This document shows, piece by piece, positions 7,552 through 14,790 of a stretch of DNA of 17,051 bases. Location: contig CAYYJM010000129.1 in assembly GCA_964471755.1 (NCBI GenBank), positions 1-17,051 of the forward strand. Direction: 5' to 3'. Under the pieces are notes generated by a model that saw nothing but the letters and a program-made list of their open reading frames with translations, ran no database searches and was not told where the DNA came from. This DNA is from CAYYJM01 sp964471755 (GTDB taxonomy: Bacteria > Planctomycetota > Planctomycetia > Gemmatales > Gemmataceae). A program made the position numbers and the translations under genes. Position 1 is the stretch's first letter. Every line of letters starts with the position of its first letter.

Positions 7552-7579
7552 ATTCTATCGACAATTGTGTCCGCATCAA
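7552..7579 (-). promoter_or_regulatory. Putative GntR promoter with ACAATTGT operator
   Basis: On the minus strand TTGATG (7579-7574) and TAGAAT (7557-7552) are 16 bases apart, a fair sigma70-type pair. The spacer contains the perfect 8-bp palindrome ACAATTGT (7561-7568). A short palindrome between -35 and -10 is where an autorepressing GntR/FCD protein would be expected to bind. This is inference from position only. Confidence 0.4.
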
Positions 7580-7657
7580 AATCGAGAAGTCGATACAGAC
7601 CCGCAAACAAACTCCCGTTCCCTACCATTCCAGGCGATCGGAGTCGCCATTATCCTG

Positions 7658-7676
7658 CAATCGATTACAATCGATT
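7658..7676. repeat. Tandem CAATCGATT repeats
   Basis: CAATCGATT occurs at 7658-7666 and again at 7668-7676, a 10-bp period, close to one helical turn. Each copy contains the 8-bp palindrome AATCGATT. The spacing would place two dimer sites on the same DNA face. No gene starts nearby; the next plus-strand gene is over 500 bp away. Confidence 0.5.
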
Positions 7677-8209
7677 CAAACGTCCGTCCTGCCGTCGCTG
7701 TGTGTCGAAAGGATAGTTCATTTCTCGCGCACGAGACGGCCTGGTGCCTGGACAGTTACCGGATCGGCAAAGGCACATTATGGTCCTGGCAGAACTTGTG
7801 ACAATGCCAGCGCAACCGGACTGGTTCGGATCAGAGGAGATCTGGCTGCTTTCCCGTCGAAGTCCGGTCAGGATCTGCCCCACAGCTGGGAACTCGGACA
7901 GGGATGGCTGGATCGCGACGTCCATCATGGACATTTTTTTTCCACCACAAGACCTTTTCCTGGCAATAGTTAGCAAAAATGGAAAATAATTATCTGGCGT
8001 CGAGATGAGCGACAGGCTAAACTTGAACCTGGCTGGAAAGATCTTTTCCCGCCACACGTCAAGCACTCGGCCCGATCGAACTCCACACGGGAGTACCCTC
8101 AGTCCGAGAGACAGGTCGAACGCGGAGACACCAGGGAAACACGGCACGAGTTCCGTGGAACGGACAGGCCGTCCCCCCATGCTCGTGCTGTTCATCAGGA
8201 GGTTCCCTC

Positions 8210-8482
8210 ATGGTCCGACTGCCGAAATGGTTCCTGCTGCTGCTGGTCTGCGCCATCGTTCTCGGCATGGCGGGCATCGCGCTCGCTGACGAGGCGACTG
8301 GCAAGGTCAAACGTGTCGATGCCGCCGCCGGCACCGTGGTCATCACGGTGGACGGCAAGGACGTGACCTTCGTGTGTGAGAAGAAGCTCCTCGAGAAGAT
8401 CGAGAACGGCGACGAGGTGGCTGTCACCTACACGAAGGAAGGCGAGAAGATGGTCGCCACGGCGATCAAGCCGAAAGAGTAA
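8210..8482 (+). CDS. Small secreted beta-rich protein (DUF1344-like)
   Basis: A 90-residue exported protein. Residues 1-26 are a clear Sec signal peptide: basic MVRLPKW, a Leu/Val-rich core, and an ALA cleavage site before DEATGK. The mature part is about 64 residues and alternates short strands: GKVKRVDAAAGTVVITVDGKDVTF, then ENGDEVAVTYTKEGEKMVATAIKP. This 'GxVxxVD...VTVxDGK...GxxVxVxY' pattern resembles DUF1344 and other small OB-like periplasmic proteins; that is a pattern match by eye, not a search result. It has one cysteine (C14) in the signal peptide and one (FVCEKK) in the mature chain. AGGAGG at 8197-8202, seven bases before the ATG, fixes the start. It is monocistronic: a strong hairpin follows 23 bases after the stop. 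Function unknown. Confidence 0.8.
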   Translation: MVRLPKWFLLLLVCAIVLGMAGIALADEATGKVKRVDAAAGTVVITVDGKDVTFVCEKKLLEKIENGDEVAVTYTKEGEKMVATAIKPKE

Positions 8483-8504
8483 TCGCTGACCTCGGACTCC
8501 TCCG

Positions 8505-8537
8505 CGAACCGGCCGGGTTGACAACCCGGCCGGTTCG
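8505..8537 (+). terminator. Strong hairpin after the small secreted protein
   Basis: A perfect 15-bp stem, cgaaccggccgggtt and its complement, closed by the three-base loop gac. It begins 23 bases after the stop codon at 8482. The downstream sequence (tcatttcc) has only a short T run, so termination may be weak or factor-assisted. It also separates this gene from the nuclease-like pair. Confidence 0.7.
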
Positions 8538-8608
8538 TCATTTCCATGCTCAAGCCCGGCTGGATCAACACCGATTCGACCTGGTACGATGCCCGATGGA
8601 GGTGGTGC

Positions 8609-9508
8609 ATGGGCGTCTACGACCAGGCGGCACGGTACGCGGCTCAGGCGGAGCCGGAAGCCGTCGTCGCCCGACTGCGACCGGAGGTTGGCCTGGCGCT
8701 GACCTTTCGCCGCTGGTTCTCGACGCGAACGGTGCCCCTGCCGGGTGGTCCGGATCGTGACGCCGACCTGGTCGCCGTCGCCGATGACCCGGCCGCGATG
8801 GAGCGACCCTGGCTGTTGATCTTCGAGTTCCAGGCGCAACCCGACGCGGAGAAGGCGAAGGCCGTCCACCTGGAGGCGTTGGTCTTCCTGTGTCATGCGA
8901 AGGACTCCGACCGTGGCGGAAGCGGACTTTTGCCTTTGCCGGTGTTCGTCCACCTGACGCCGAATCAGCCGCCGAGCGGTGTCGCCGTCCGGACGCCGAC
9001 CGGGCGAGGATTCTCGGGCGATCCGGTCGTCTGGGACGTCCCGGGCGACTCGGCGGCCGAGACGCTGGCGAGGGTCGCCTCGGACGAGGCGTCGTGGGGG
9101 GCGATGTTCTGGATTCCGCTGATGCCTGGGGCCGATGAGGCTGACATCATTGCCGAATGGAAACGGCTGCTCGACGAGAAAGTGCCGGAGTCGTCGCGGG
9201 GCGATGTAAAATACATCGCTGAGGTGTTCGCGGAACTGGCGGGCCGCTGGACGGCCTGGAATCGTGTCGTAGGAGGCGTGACCATGACCGAATCTGCCGT
9301 GGCCAATCGGATGATCGAACTGGGCGAGATGCGCATGGGCCGCGAGTCATTGCTGCGCGCCATCCGCTTCCGCTTCCCGGAGATCGTCACGCCGGACGTG
9401 GAACGGGCGATCGCCGACCAGCCGAGTCTGCCGCTCCTGCGCGAATGGAACGAGGCCGTGTTTACCGTCAACACGGCCGACGAGTTCCTCGCCATCCTGC
9501 GGCGGTGA
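8609..9508 (+). CDS. PD-(D/E)XK / Rpn-like protein with DUF4351-like tail, copy A
   Basis: A 299-residue protein of a family common in planctomycetes and cyanobacteria and related by pattern to Rpn/YhgA-type putative nucleases. The N-terminal part shows a PD-(D/E)XK-like core: DRDADLVAVAD (Asp53 candidate), then a strand with E-x-Q (LLIFEFQAQPD, Glu73 and Gln75), followed by the helix KAKAVHLEALVFL. A middle segment WGAMFWIPLMPGADEADIIAEWKRLL is typical of the group. The last 60 residues (GRESLLRAIRFRFPEIVTPDVERAI...FLAIL) are a helical DUF4351-like tail. The catalytic assignment is by eye and activity is unproven. Start: ATG 8609 has GGAGGT at 8598-8603 and the same context as copy B; the open frame runs 21 codons further upstream, but that part overlaps no conserved sequence. 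Confidence 0.8.
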   Translation: MGVYDQAARYAAQAEPEAVVARLRPEVGLALTFRRWFSTRTVPLPGGPDRDADLVAVADDPAAMERPWLLIFEFQAQPDAEKAKAVHLEALVFLCHAKDSDRGGSGLLPLPVFVHLTPNQPPSGVAVRTPTGRGFSGDPVVWDVPGDSAAETLARVASDEASWGAMFWIPLMPGADEADIIAEWKRLLDEKVPESSRGDVKYIAEVFAELAGRWTAWNRVVGGVTMTESAVANRMIELGEMRMGRESLLRAIRFRFPEIVTPDVERAIADQPSLPLLREWNEAVFTVNTADEFLAILRR

Positions 9509-9514
9509 CCGGCC

Positions 9515-9583
9515 TCATCGCTTCGGCACGTCCTTTTTCGGGATAAGGGCGAGCGAAGTCTGCAAGCTGTGATTGAGAGCGCA
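9515..9583 (-). pseudogene. Remnant of the 3' end of a LamG/PQQ-type gene
   Basis: Read on the minus strand this segment encodes CALNHSLQTSLALIPKKDVP followed by KR and a stop. It matches the C-terminus of the intact LamG/PQQ protein downstream (CTCNHSVQTSLALIPKKDVP, KR, stop) at 19 of 22 residues. Similarity fades quickly beyond the cysteine, although a few residues still align. There is no gene body upstream: nuclease-like copy B begins only 81 bp away. It sits in the same place and orientation relative to copy A as the intact PQQ gene has relative to copy B, and so looks like a duplicated, now decaying tail. Confidence 0.8.
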
Positions 9584-9664
9584 GAAGGCCGATCGTCCCA
9601 CTGTTACCGGCGCAGCCCCTGACCACCCCGCTTCGCGCGTCCCTTTTCCCGGTGGAGGTGGTCA

Positions 9665-10564
9665 ATGGGCGTCTACGACCAGGCGGCGCGGTACGCGGCC
9701 CAGGCGGAGCCGGAGGCGGTCGTCGCCCGGTTGCAACCGGAGGTTGGCCTGACGCTGACCTTTCGCCGCTGGTTCTCGACGCGAACGGTGCCCCTGCCTG
9801 GCGGGCCGGATCGCGACGCCGATCTCGTCGCCATCGCTGACGATCCGACGGCGGTCGATCGACCCTGGCTGCTGATCTTCGAGTTCCAGGCGCAGCCCGA
9901 CGCGGTGAAGGCGAAGGTCGTCCACCTGGAAGCGCTGGTCTTCCTGTGCCATGCGAAGGACACCGACCGTGGCGGAGGCGGACTTTTGCCTTTGCCGGTG
10001 TTCGTCCACCTGTCGCCGAATCAACCGCCGAGCGGTGTCATTGTCCGGACGCCGACCGGACGAGGGTTCTCCGGCGATCCGGTCGTCTGGGACGTCCCGG
10101 GCGACTCGGCGGCCGAGACGTTGGCGAAGGTCGCCTCCGGCGAGGCATCGTGGGGGGCGATGTTCTGGATTCCGCTGATGGCCGGGGCCGATGAGGCTGA
10201 CATCATCGCCGAATGGAAACGGCTGCTCGATGAAAATGTGCCGGAGTCGTCGCGGGGCGATGTAAAATACATCGCTGAGGTGTTCGCGGAGTTGGCGGGC
10301 CGCTGGACGGCCTGGAATCGTGTCGTAGGAGGCGTGACCATGACCGAATCTGCCGTGGCCAATCGGATGATCGAACTGGGCGAGATGCGTGCGAATCGTG
10401 AGACACTGCTGGAAGCGATCCGCTTTCGGTTCCCGCAGATCCTGACGCCGGACGTGGAACGGGCCATCGCGGACCAGCCGAGCCTCCAGCTGATGCGCGA
10501 CTGGCGGCACGCCGTGTTCACGGTCAACACGGCCGACGAGTTCCTCGCCATCCTGCGACGGTGA
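9665..10564 (+). CDS. PD-(D/E)XK / Rpn-like protein with DUF4351-like tail, copy B
   Basis: Tandem paralogue of the gene at 8609: exactly the same length (299 residues), no indels, and 27 amino-acid differences by my count (about 91% identity). The candidate catalytic residues are unchanged (Asp53, Glu73, Gln75). Differences cluster in the C-terminal 60 residues (for example ANRETLLEA against MGRESLLRA, and QLMRDWRHA against PLLREWNEA) and are mostly conservative elsewhere. Both copies keep the GGAGGT ribosome binding site and the sequence ggtggt before ATG. Both frames are intact, so both are probably expressed. It converges on the LamG/PQQ gene, with a hairpin between them. Confidence 0.8.
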   Translation: MGVYDQAARYAAQAEPEAVVARLQPEVGLTLTFRRWFSTRTVPLPGGPDRDADLVAIADDPTAVDRPWLLIFEFQAQPDAVKAKVVHLEALVFLCHAKDTDRGGGGLLPLPVFVHLSPNQPPSGVIVRTPTGRGFSGDPVVWDVPGDSAAETLAKVASGEASWGAMFWIPLMAGADEADIIAEWKRLLDENVPESSRGDVKYIAEVFAELAGRWTAWNRVVGGVTMTESAVANRMIELGEMRANRETLLEAIRFRFPQILTPDVERAIADQPSLQLMRDWRHAVFTVNTADEFLAILRR

Positions 10565-10583
10565 ACTCGTGAACTCCTGAACT

Positions 10584-10603
10584 CCCCCGGCGAAAGCCGG
10601 GGG
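10584..10603. terminator. GAAA-loop hairpin between convergent genes
   Basis: CCCCCGGC, a GAAA tetraloop, and GCCGGGGG form a perfect, very stable 8-bp stem between the stop of nuclease-like copy B (10564) and that of the LamG/PQQ gene (10637). It has no long T run. Its position suggests a bidirectional terminator or 3'-end stabiliser. Just before it, TGAACTC occurs three times at 8-bp intervals, the first overlapping the copy B stop codon. Confidence 0.65.
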
Positions 10604-10636
10604 CTCGCCTTGCGCCGGGTACTCGCCGGGAGCCGA

Positions 10637-13600
10637 TCAGCGCTTCGGCACGTCCTTCTTCGGGATCAGAGCCAGCGACGTCTGCACACTGTGGTTGCAG
10701 GTGCAGCCGCTGGAGCCTTCCGGCACCAGGACCAGACCGCCGGCGGGAATCATGTTGATCCAGCAGCCCGGCCGCGTCTCCGTCGTCACCGGCGTGACCG
10801 CGCCGGCCTCCAGGTCGAACGCCTGGCAGGTGTCGTTGCGGAAGAAGAACGACGACGCCGACGCCGACAGAGTGCCGCAACCCCGACGCTGCCGCACCTG
10901 CCAGGGCCATTTCCACTCCAGCGGCTTGCCCGTCGCCAGGTCGTACGCCTTCGGCTCGCAGAAGAGCTTTTCGCCGACAATGGCCGGGTGACGCTCCTGT
11001 TCGCCATGCTCGGCATTGATCCCCACCTGCTGATTCTGGCTCGCCGTCCACAGACGCTTGCCGGTCGCCGCATCGTAGACGTGGACGTCGTACCAGAGTC
11101 GAGCCGTCTTCCGGTCGGTGCCATCGTTGCGCGAGCCGACCAGGGCGAGCTTGCCGTCCTTGAAGACGCCGAAGCAGTTGTGCTGGATCGCCTCCAGTTC
11201 CTTGAGCGGCTGGCGGAAGATCTCCTGGCCGGTCTTCAGGTCGAGAGCGACGAGCGTCGCCCCCTTGCCGGTCAGGGCGGAGTACGGATGCCGGCCGATC
11301 GGCGTGGCGAGTGTCACCGGATTGTCACTCTCGACGAAGTAGAACCGGCCGTCGCCGAGGGTGAATGTCTGATTGATGAGCAGGCCGGCCTTGCTCTCGT
11401 AGGTCCAGCGGACCTGACCGGCCGGGCCGTAAGCGAAGAGATAATCGCTACCGACGGCCGGGGCGAAGTCCCAGTGCGTGACCGTCGTCGTCTGCTGATG
11501 ATTCTGCTCGCGGCGGATGGAACCCTTCTTGCTCGCGCTGCCGATCAGGGTGTCGCCAACGTGAGCGACGTAGTCCCACTCGTACGCCGCGGCCTGGCCG
11601 GCCTTCGGCAGTGGGAACGATCGCCGTTCCTTGCCGGTGGCCGGGTCGAGCGACAGACACCTGTCACCGGCCGCAACGTAAAGGGCCGCGTCGGCAAGGG
11701 CCAGCTGGCTCGCGTCGCGGAAGACGATCACGCGGCGCGAGTCGGGGATGGTCTTCTCCCAGAGAATGGTGCCGTTGTAGGCATCGACGCCCGTGACGAC
11801 GTCCTCGCCGGGGACGAACATCCGGCCGTCGAGATAGAGCGGCGACGAGGTGCGATGATGGCGATCGATCATGGTGCGCGGTCCGGGCTTGCCGAACCAC
11901 TGGATCTGGAGTTCGCTGCCGACCCGCTCGTCGCCGCTGCACGCGGTGTTACCGACGTCGCCATACTGATGCGTCCAGGTGCCGGCCCCCCGCAGAGGCT
12001 GGCTGGGCCGAGTGACGCGCGAAATTTCGTCGGCCGGTGTCAGATCGGTGTCAGCGAAGACGCGATCAAAGACGTAGCTGGTGTAGGGCAACTGTTTGAG
12101 GGAGCCCTCGTGGATGGTGGCTCGGCCAGCCAGGCCGGCCGCGTCGAGCAGGGCCCGGCCCTTGCGGGCGTCTTCCGCATCGGGAACCAGGCCGATCACC
12201 TGCATCGCGCTCCCCTTCGCCAGGGTGTAGACCCGAGACGCCACAGCCTCACCGGTGACCAGACAGTACCCTGCCTGGTCGGGTTTGACCTGGAAGAAAG
12301 CGGGAAGTGTCGGTGCCCCCAGCCAGATATCCGGAGCCGGTTCCCTCACCGTCGCCCGCTCTGGGGCGTCGGCCGCGAAACAGTAGAGCAGCCCCGCATC
12401 GGTGCTGACGTAGAGCCGGCCGCGCAGCACCATCAGACCGTACGCCTTGCCCTCGACCGTCGCCGTCCAGAGCGGCTTGAACGTGTCCCGCGCCAGGGCG
12501 GCGATCTTGCCGTCGCCGCCGGCGAAGTGAATGTCGCCCGCCGTGATCAGAGCGAAGGGATACTCCTTGATCAGGTTCGCCGCCTTGCCGGGTTCCTTGC
12601 CTCCCTTGCCCAGTTCCACGAGGAACATGCCCGCCGGGTTGCGGCCGGTCCCCACCATGAGTTTGCCGAATCGGCGTTCGAGGTAGCCCTGAGCGGTGAC
12701 CTTGAGCGTCTGCTTCTTCGTGATCGTGCCGTCCTTCAGATCGAGCGTGGCCTGGTAGACTCCCTGACTGGGGAAGACGCCGGCGCAGACGTGCCCCTTG
12801 TCGCCGTCGATGAGGACATCGGTTCGCACCGGCCAGAGCGAGATCATCCGCTGGTTGCCCGGCAGACGCAGGGCGCTGTCGGCGATGCGGGTCCGCCAGA
12901 CGAGCCGGCCCGACTCGGCCTCCAGGCAGTAGACGTAGCCGTCATCCGAGCCGAAGTAGAGCCGGCCCTCGTGGTACGTCGGCGCACAGCGTACAGGCCC
13001 CTCGGTGTGGAACTGCCAGCGGACCAGGCCGGTCGGCGCATCGAGGCAGACGACCTTGTCCTCGCTGGACGAGCCGAGCCAGACGCGCTCGCCGACGCCG
13101 ATGGTGTGGAAGACGAAGTCGTAATCGACGCGCTCCTTCCAGTCGGCCTTGTTGTGGTAGTAGTCGGCCTTCGCCTCGTCGGGCCAGGCCGGGGCCGGCG
13201 GTCGGCGGAAGCGCCGCGACCAGGCCAGGCCGGTCGGCGTCTTGATCGCCTCCGACGTGGTGCCAGTCCGGCGGTTGTCACGCAGAAACGTCGGCCAGTC
13301 GGCGACGACCTCGCCACCGGCCGGCTCGATGCCGGGGAAGAGCTTCTTTCGCGCATTGAAGCGCGCGAGGATCTCCAGAGGCGAGAGCGCCCGGTCGAAG
13401 ACGCTCACCGTTTCGAGCCGGCCCACGAGCGGATACAACTCGTTGTCATCGCGATACGCCCCGAGGGTGTAAAACCCCTTCGGCGGGTAGACGATCGCCC
13501 CCTTCTGCTCGGTCGCGGTCCCCTGGAGCTGGCCATCGACGTAGATGCGCTGTTCCTTGCCGTCGTAGGTGCCGACAAGGTGATACCACGAGCCGGGCAG

Positions 13601-14050
13601 GAATGGCGTGCGAGCCTTGAGGTAGGTCAGGTTCGACCGGCCGGCACTGGCCAGAGCGAAGTAGAAGGCCGTCTTGTTATGGCCCAGGAGCCAGCCCTTT
13701 TCGTAGGAACCGTTGTCCTGGAACGCGCCGATCACGGCTCCCCACTCGATCGGCTTATCGATGCGAACCCAGGTCTCGACGCTGATCGCCTCCCGTGGCA
13801 GGCCGGCCTTCGCCAGGTCGGTCGTCAGGTCGATCCGGCCGGTGTTCTTCGGTTCGCCCTTCAGGACGAGGGCCTTCGGCGGCTCGGCCGCGAAGGCGAC
13901 GGGACCGACGATGGTGCCGGCATGCGGGCCGGCCGTGGCCTTGACGGTCTGGCCCGTGACATTCTCGGCGACGAGGTGCCAGGCGTGGGTCGGCCCATCC
14001 TGAGCCAGGGCCGGCAGCGTCAGGAGCGTGAGGAGCAAACAGGTTCGCAT
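10637..14050 (-). CDS. Large secreted LamG-like + PQQ beta-propeller protein
   Basis: A 1,137-residue exported protein. Residues 1-17 are a short signal peptide (MRTCLLLTLLTLPALAQ). A LamG/concanavalin-like domain spans about 60-230, with ISVETWVRIDKP, WYHLVGTYDGKEQRIYVDGQL and GRLETVSVFDRALSPLEI. From about 250 on it is a PQQ-like (BamB-type) propeller, with blade strings such as VVCLDAPTGLVRWQF, LYFGSDDGYVYCLEAESGRLVWR and VTGVDAYNGTILWEK. The propeller is interrupted at about 594-672 by a Rossmann/methyltransferase-like half-domain. The C-terminal section is cysteine-rich (RGCGTLSAS, GSSGCTCNHS). Planctomycetes encode many such proteins, with roles in cell-surface or periplasmic carbohydrate or cofactor binding mostly unproven. 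GGAGGT lies five bases before the ATG. Third in a minus-strand run after the ceramidase-like and Uma2 genes, 75 bp from Uma2. Confidence 0.9.
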   Translation of the reverse strand: MRTCLLLTLLTLPALAQDGPTHAWHLVAENVTGQTVKATAGPHAGTIVGPVAFAAEPPKALVLKGEPKNTGRIDLTTDLAKAGLPREAISVETWVRIDKPIEWGAVIGAFQDNGSYEKGWLLGHNKTAFYFALASAGRSNLTYLKARTPFLPGSWYHLVGTYDGKEQRIYVDGQLQGTATEQKGAIVYPPKGFYTLGAYRDDNELYPLVGRLETVSVFDRALSPLEILARFNARKKLFPGIEPAGGEVVADWPTFLRDNRRTGTTSEAIKTPTGLAWSRRFRRPPAPAWPDEAKADYYHNKADWKERVDYDFVFHTIGVGERVWLGSSSEDKVVCLDAPTGLVRWQFHTEGPVRCAPTYHEGRLYFGSDDGYVYCLEAESGRLVWRTRIADSALRLPGNQRMISLWPVRTDVLIDGDKGHVCAGVFPSQGVYQATLDLKDGTITKKQTLKVTAQGYLERRFGKLMVGTGRNPAGMFLVELGKGGKEPGKAANLIKEYPFALITAGDIHFAGGDGKIAALARDTFKPLWTATVEGKAYGLMVLRGRLYVSTDAGLLYCFAADAPERATVREPAPDIWLGAPTLPAFFQVKPDQAGYCLVTGEAVASRVYTLAKGSAMQVIGLVPDAEDARKGRALLDAAGLAGRATIHEGSLKQLPYTSYVFDRVFADTDLTPADEISRVTRPSQPLRGAGTWTHQYGDVGNTACSGDERVGSELQIQWFGKPGPRTMIDRHHRTSSPLYLDGRMFVPGEDVVTGVDAYNGTILWEKTIPDSRRVIVFRDASQLALADAALYVAAGDRCLSLDPATGKERRSFPLPKAGQAAAYEWDYVAHVGDTLIGSASKKGSIRREQNHQQTTTVTHWDFAPAVGSDYLFAYGPAGQVRWTYESKAGLLINQTFTLGDGRFYFVESDNPVTLATPIGRHPYSALTGKGATLVALDLKTGQEIFRQPLKELEAIQHNCFGVFKDGKLALVGSRNDGTDRKTARLWYDVHVYDAATGKRLWTASQNQQVGINAEHGEQERHPAIVGEKLFCEPKAYDLATGKPLEWKWPWQVRQRRGCGTLSASASSFFFRNDTCQAFDLEAGAVTPVTTETRPGCWINMIPAGGLVLVPEGSSGCTCNHSVQTSLALIPKKDVPKR

Positions 14051-14125
14051 GGCAGACCTCCAGTGCAGCGAGAAGTGGGCGAGATCGTTGTACGCTCGGG
14101 ACGACCGGTGGGCATCGGCTTCCGC

Positions 14126-14731
14126 TCAGGGCAGCAGGTCGTCCACCGAGATCGTCGCGACCGTCGCCCCGTCCAGCGTCAGGGGCACGGTGTCGCCCGG
14201 TGTGTGGGTCGTGACGATCCCGTAGGCCGGCACAGCGGTCGGTCCCGTCGGCTGCGTGTGAACCTCGACCTGGCGTTCCTCCAGGTTGACGATCCAGTAG
14301 ACGGCGATCCCCGCCCGGGCGTAGATGCGGGCCTTGTCGCGCCGGTCGCGCAGGAGCGACGTACTCGCCACCTCGATCAGCAGGCCGACGTCGGCCGGAC
14401 CCGGATGATGCGTCAAGTAGGCCCGGCCGTCTCCGCGAACGATGGCGAAATCCGGCTCCGGCTGGCTGTCGGGCAGCGACACCGTGAGCTGGACGCTCAA
14501 GGACCAACCTGCGGGGAGCGCTCGCATCAAGATCGGCGTCACGAGTCGGATCGTTCCGGCATGGGGCGGGTTGGTGGGCATCTTGAGGACCACATAGTTT
14601 TCGAGCAACTCGACCCGGTCGTCGGGAGTGATGATGCCCGTCTCGATCATGCGCTGGTAGCGCGTGACCGAGAACCGGGCGGTCGAGGCATCCAGGCCAT
14701 AGGTTACGGGCGTCGCGGCTGTCGGTGTCAT
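14126..14731 (-). CDS. Uma2-family putative restriction endonuclease (DUF820)
   Basis: A 201-residue PD-(D/E)XK-superfamily protein of the Uma2/DUF820 type (PF05685), greatly expanded in planctomycetes and cyanobacteria. Visible motifs: RYQRMIETGIITPDDRVELLENYVV near the N-terminus, PEPDFAIV (Asp94), LLIEVASTSLLRDRRDKARIYARAGIAVYWIVN (Glu120, Lys133), matching the family's D...ExV...K arrangement. All expected catalytic positions are present. Substrate and biological role are unknown; most copies are orphan and not part of a proven restriction system. The start ATG at 14731 has GGGAGGAG five bases upstream; the longer open frame beyond it is antisense-like sequence of the neighbouring gene. 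It lies 59 bp after the ceramidase-like stop, so it could be cotranscribed. Confidence 0.88.
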   Translation of the reverse strand: MTPTAATPVTYGLDASTARFSVTRYQRMIETGIITPDDRVELLENYVVLKMPTNPPHAGTIRLVTPILMRALPAGWSLSVQLTVSLPDSQPEPDFAIVRGDGRAYLTHHPGPADVGLLIEVASTSLLRDRRDKARIYARAGIAVYWIVNLEERQVEVHTQPTGPTAVPAYGIVTTHTPGDTVPLTLDGATVATISVDDLLP

Positions 14732-14790
14732 GACACTCCTCCCGAGGGAATCAGCTTCAGTGTACCCCCAGCCCGGAGCGGCCGGCAACG

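Larger units (their letters stand above)
7450..8209. other. 760-bp intergenic region, no credible gene
   Basis: Between the GntR start and the small secreted protein, frames are open only by chance and none has a ribosome binding site plus protein-like composition. The stretch is richer in A+T than its surroundings, especially at about 7930-7995 (a run of eight T and AAAATAATTAT). It holds the putative GntR promoter, an inverted repeat at 7498-7538, and tandem AATCGATT palindromes at 7658-7676. I see no tRNA and no recognisable RNA family, but a small RNA or unrecognised promoter array cannot be excluded. Confidence 0.6.

Noticed and set aside
7954..7975. Possible sigma54 promoter (TGG...GC)
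   Set aside because: The distance between the GG and GC elements is nine bases, not the required ten, and the remaining positions do not fit.
7665..8195. A 176-codon minus-strand frame in the gene desert
   Set aside because: No ribosome binding site, no domain, and low-complexity Ser/Arg-rich composition; it starts within the ribosome binding region of the secreted-protein gene. I judged it chance.
8609..10564. Insertion-sequence transposase pair
   Set aside because: Although Rpn-like proteins are sometimes labelled transposases, I see no terminal inverted repeats or target duplications flanking either copy; homology upstream ends right at the ribosome binding site.
14126..14731. Restriction-modification or defence system around Uma2
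   Set aside because: No methyltransferase, helicase or antitoxin partner is nearby; the neighbours encode exported proteins.
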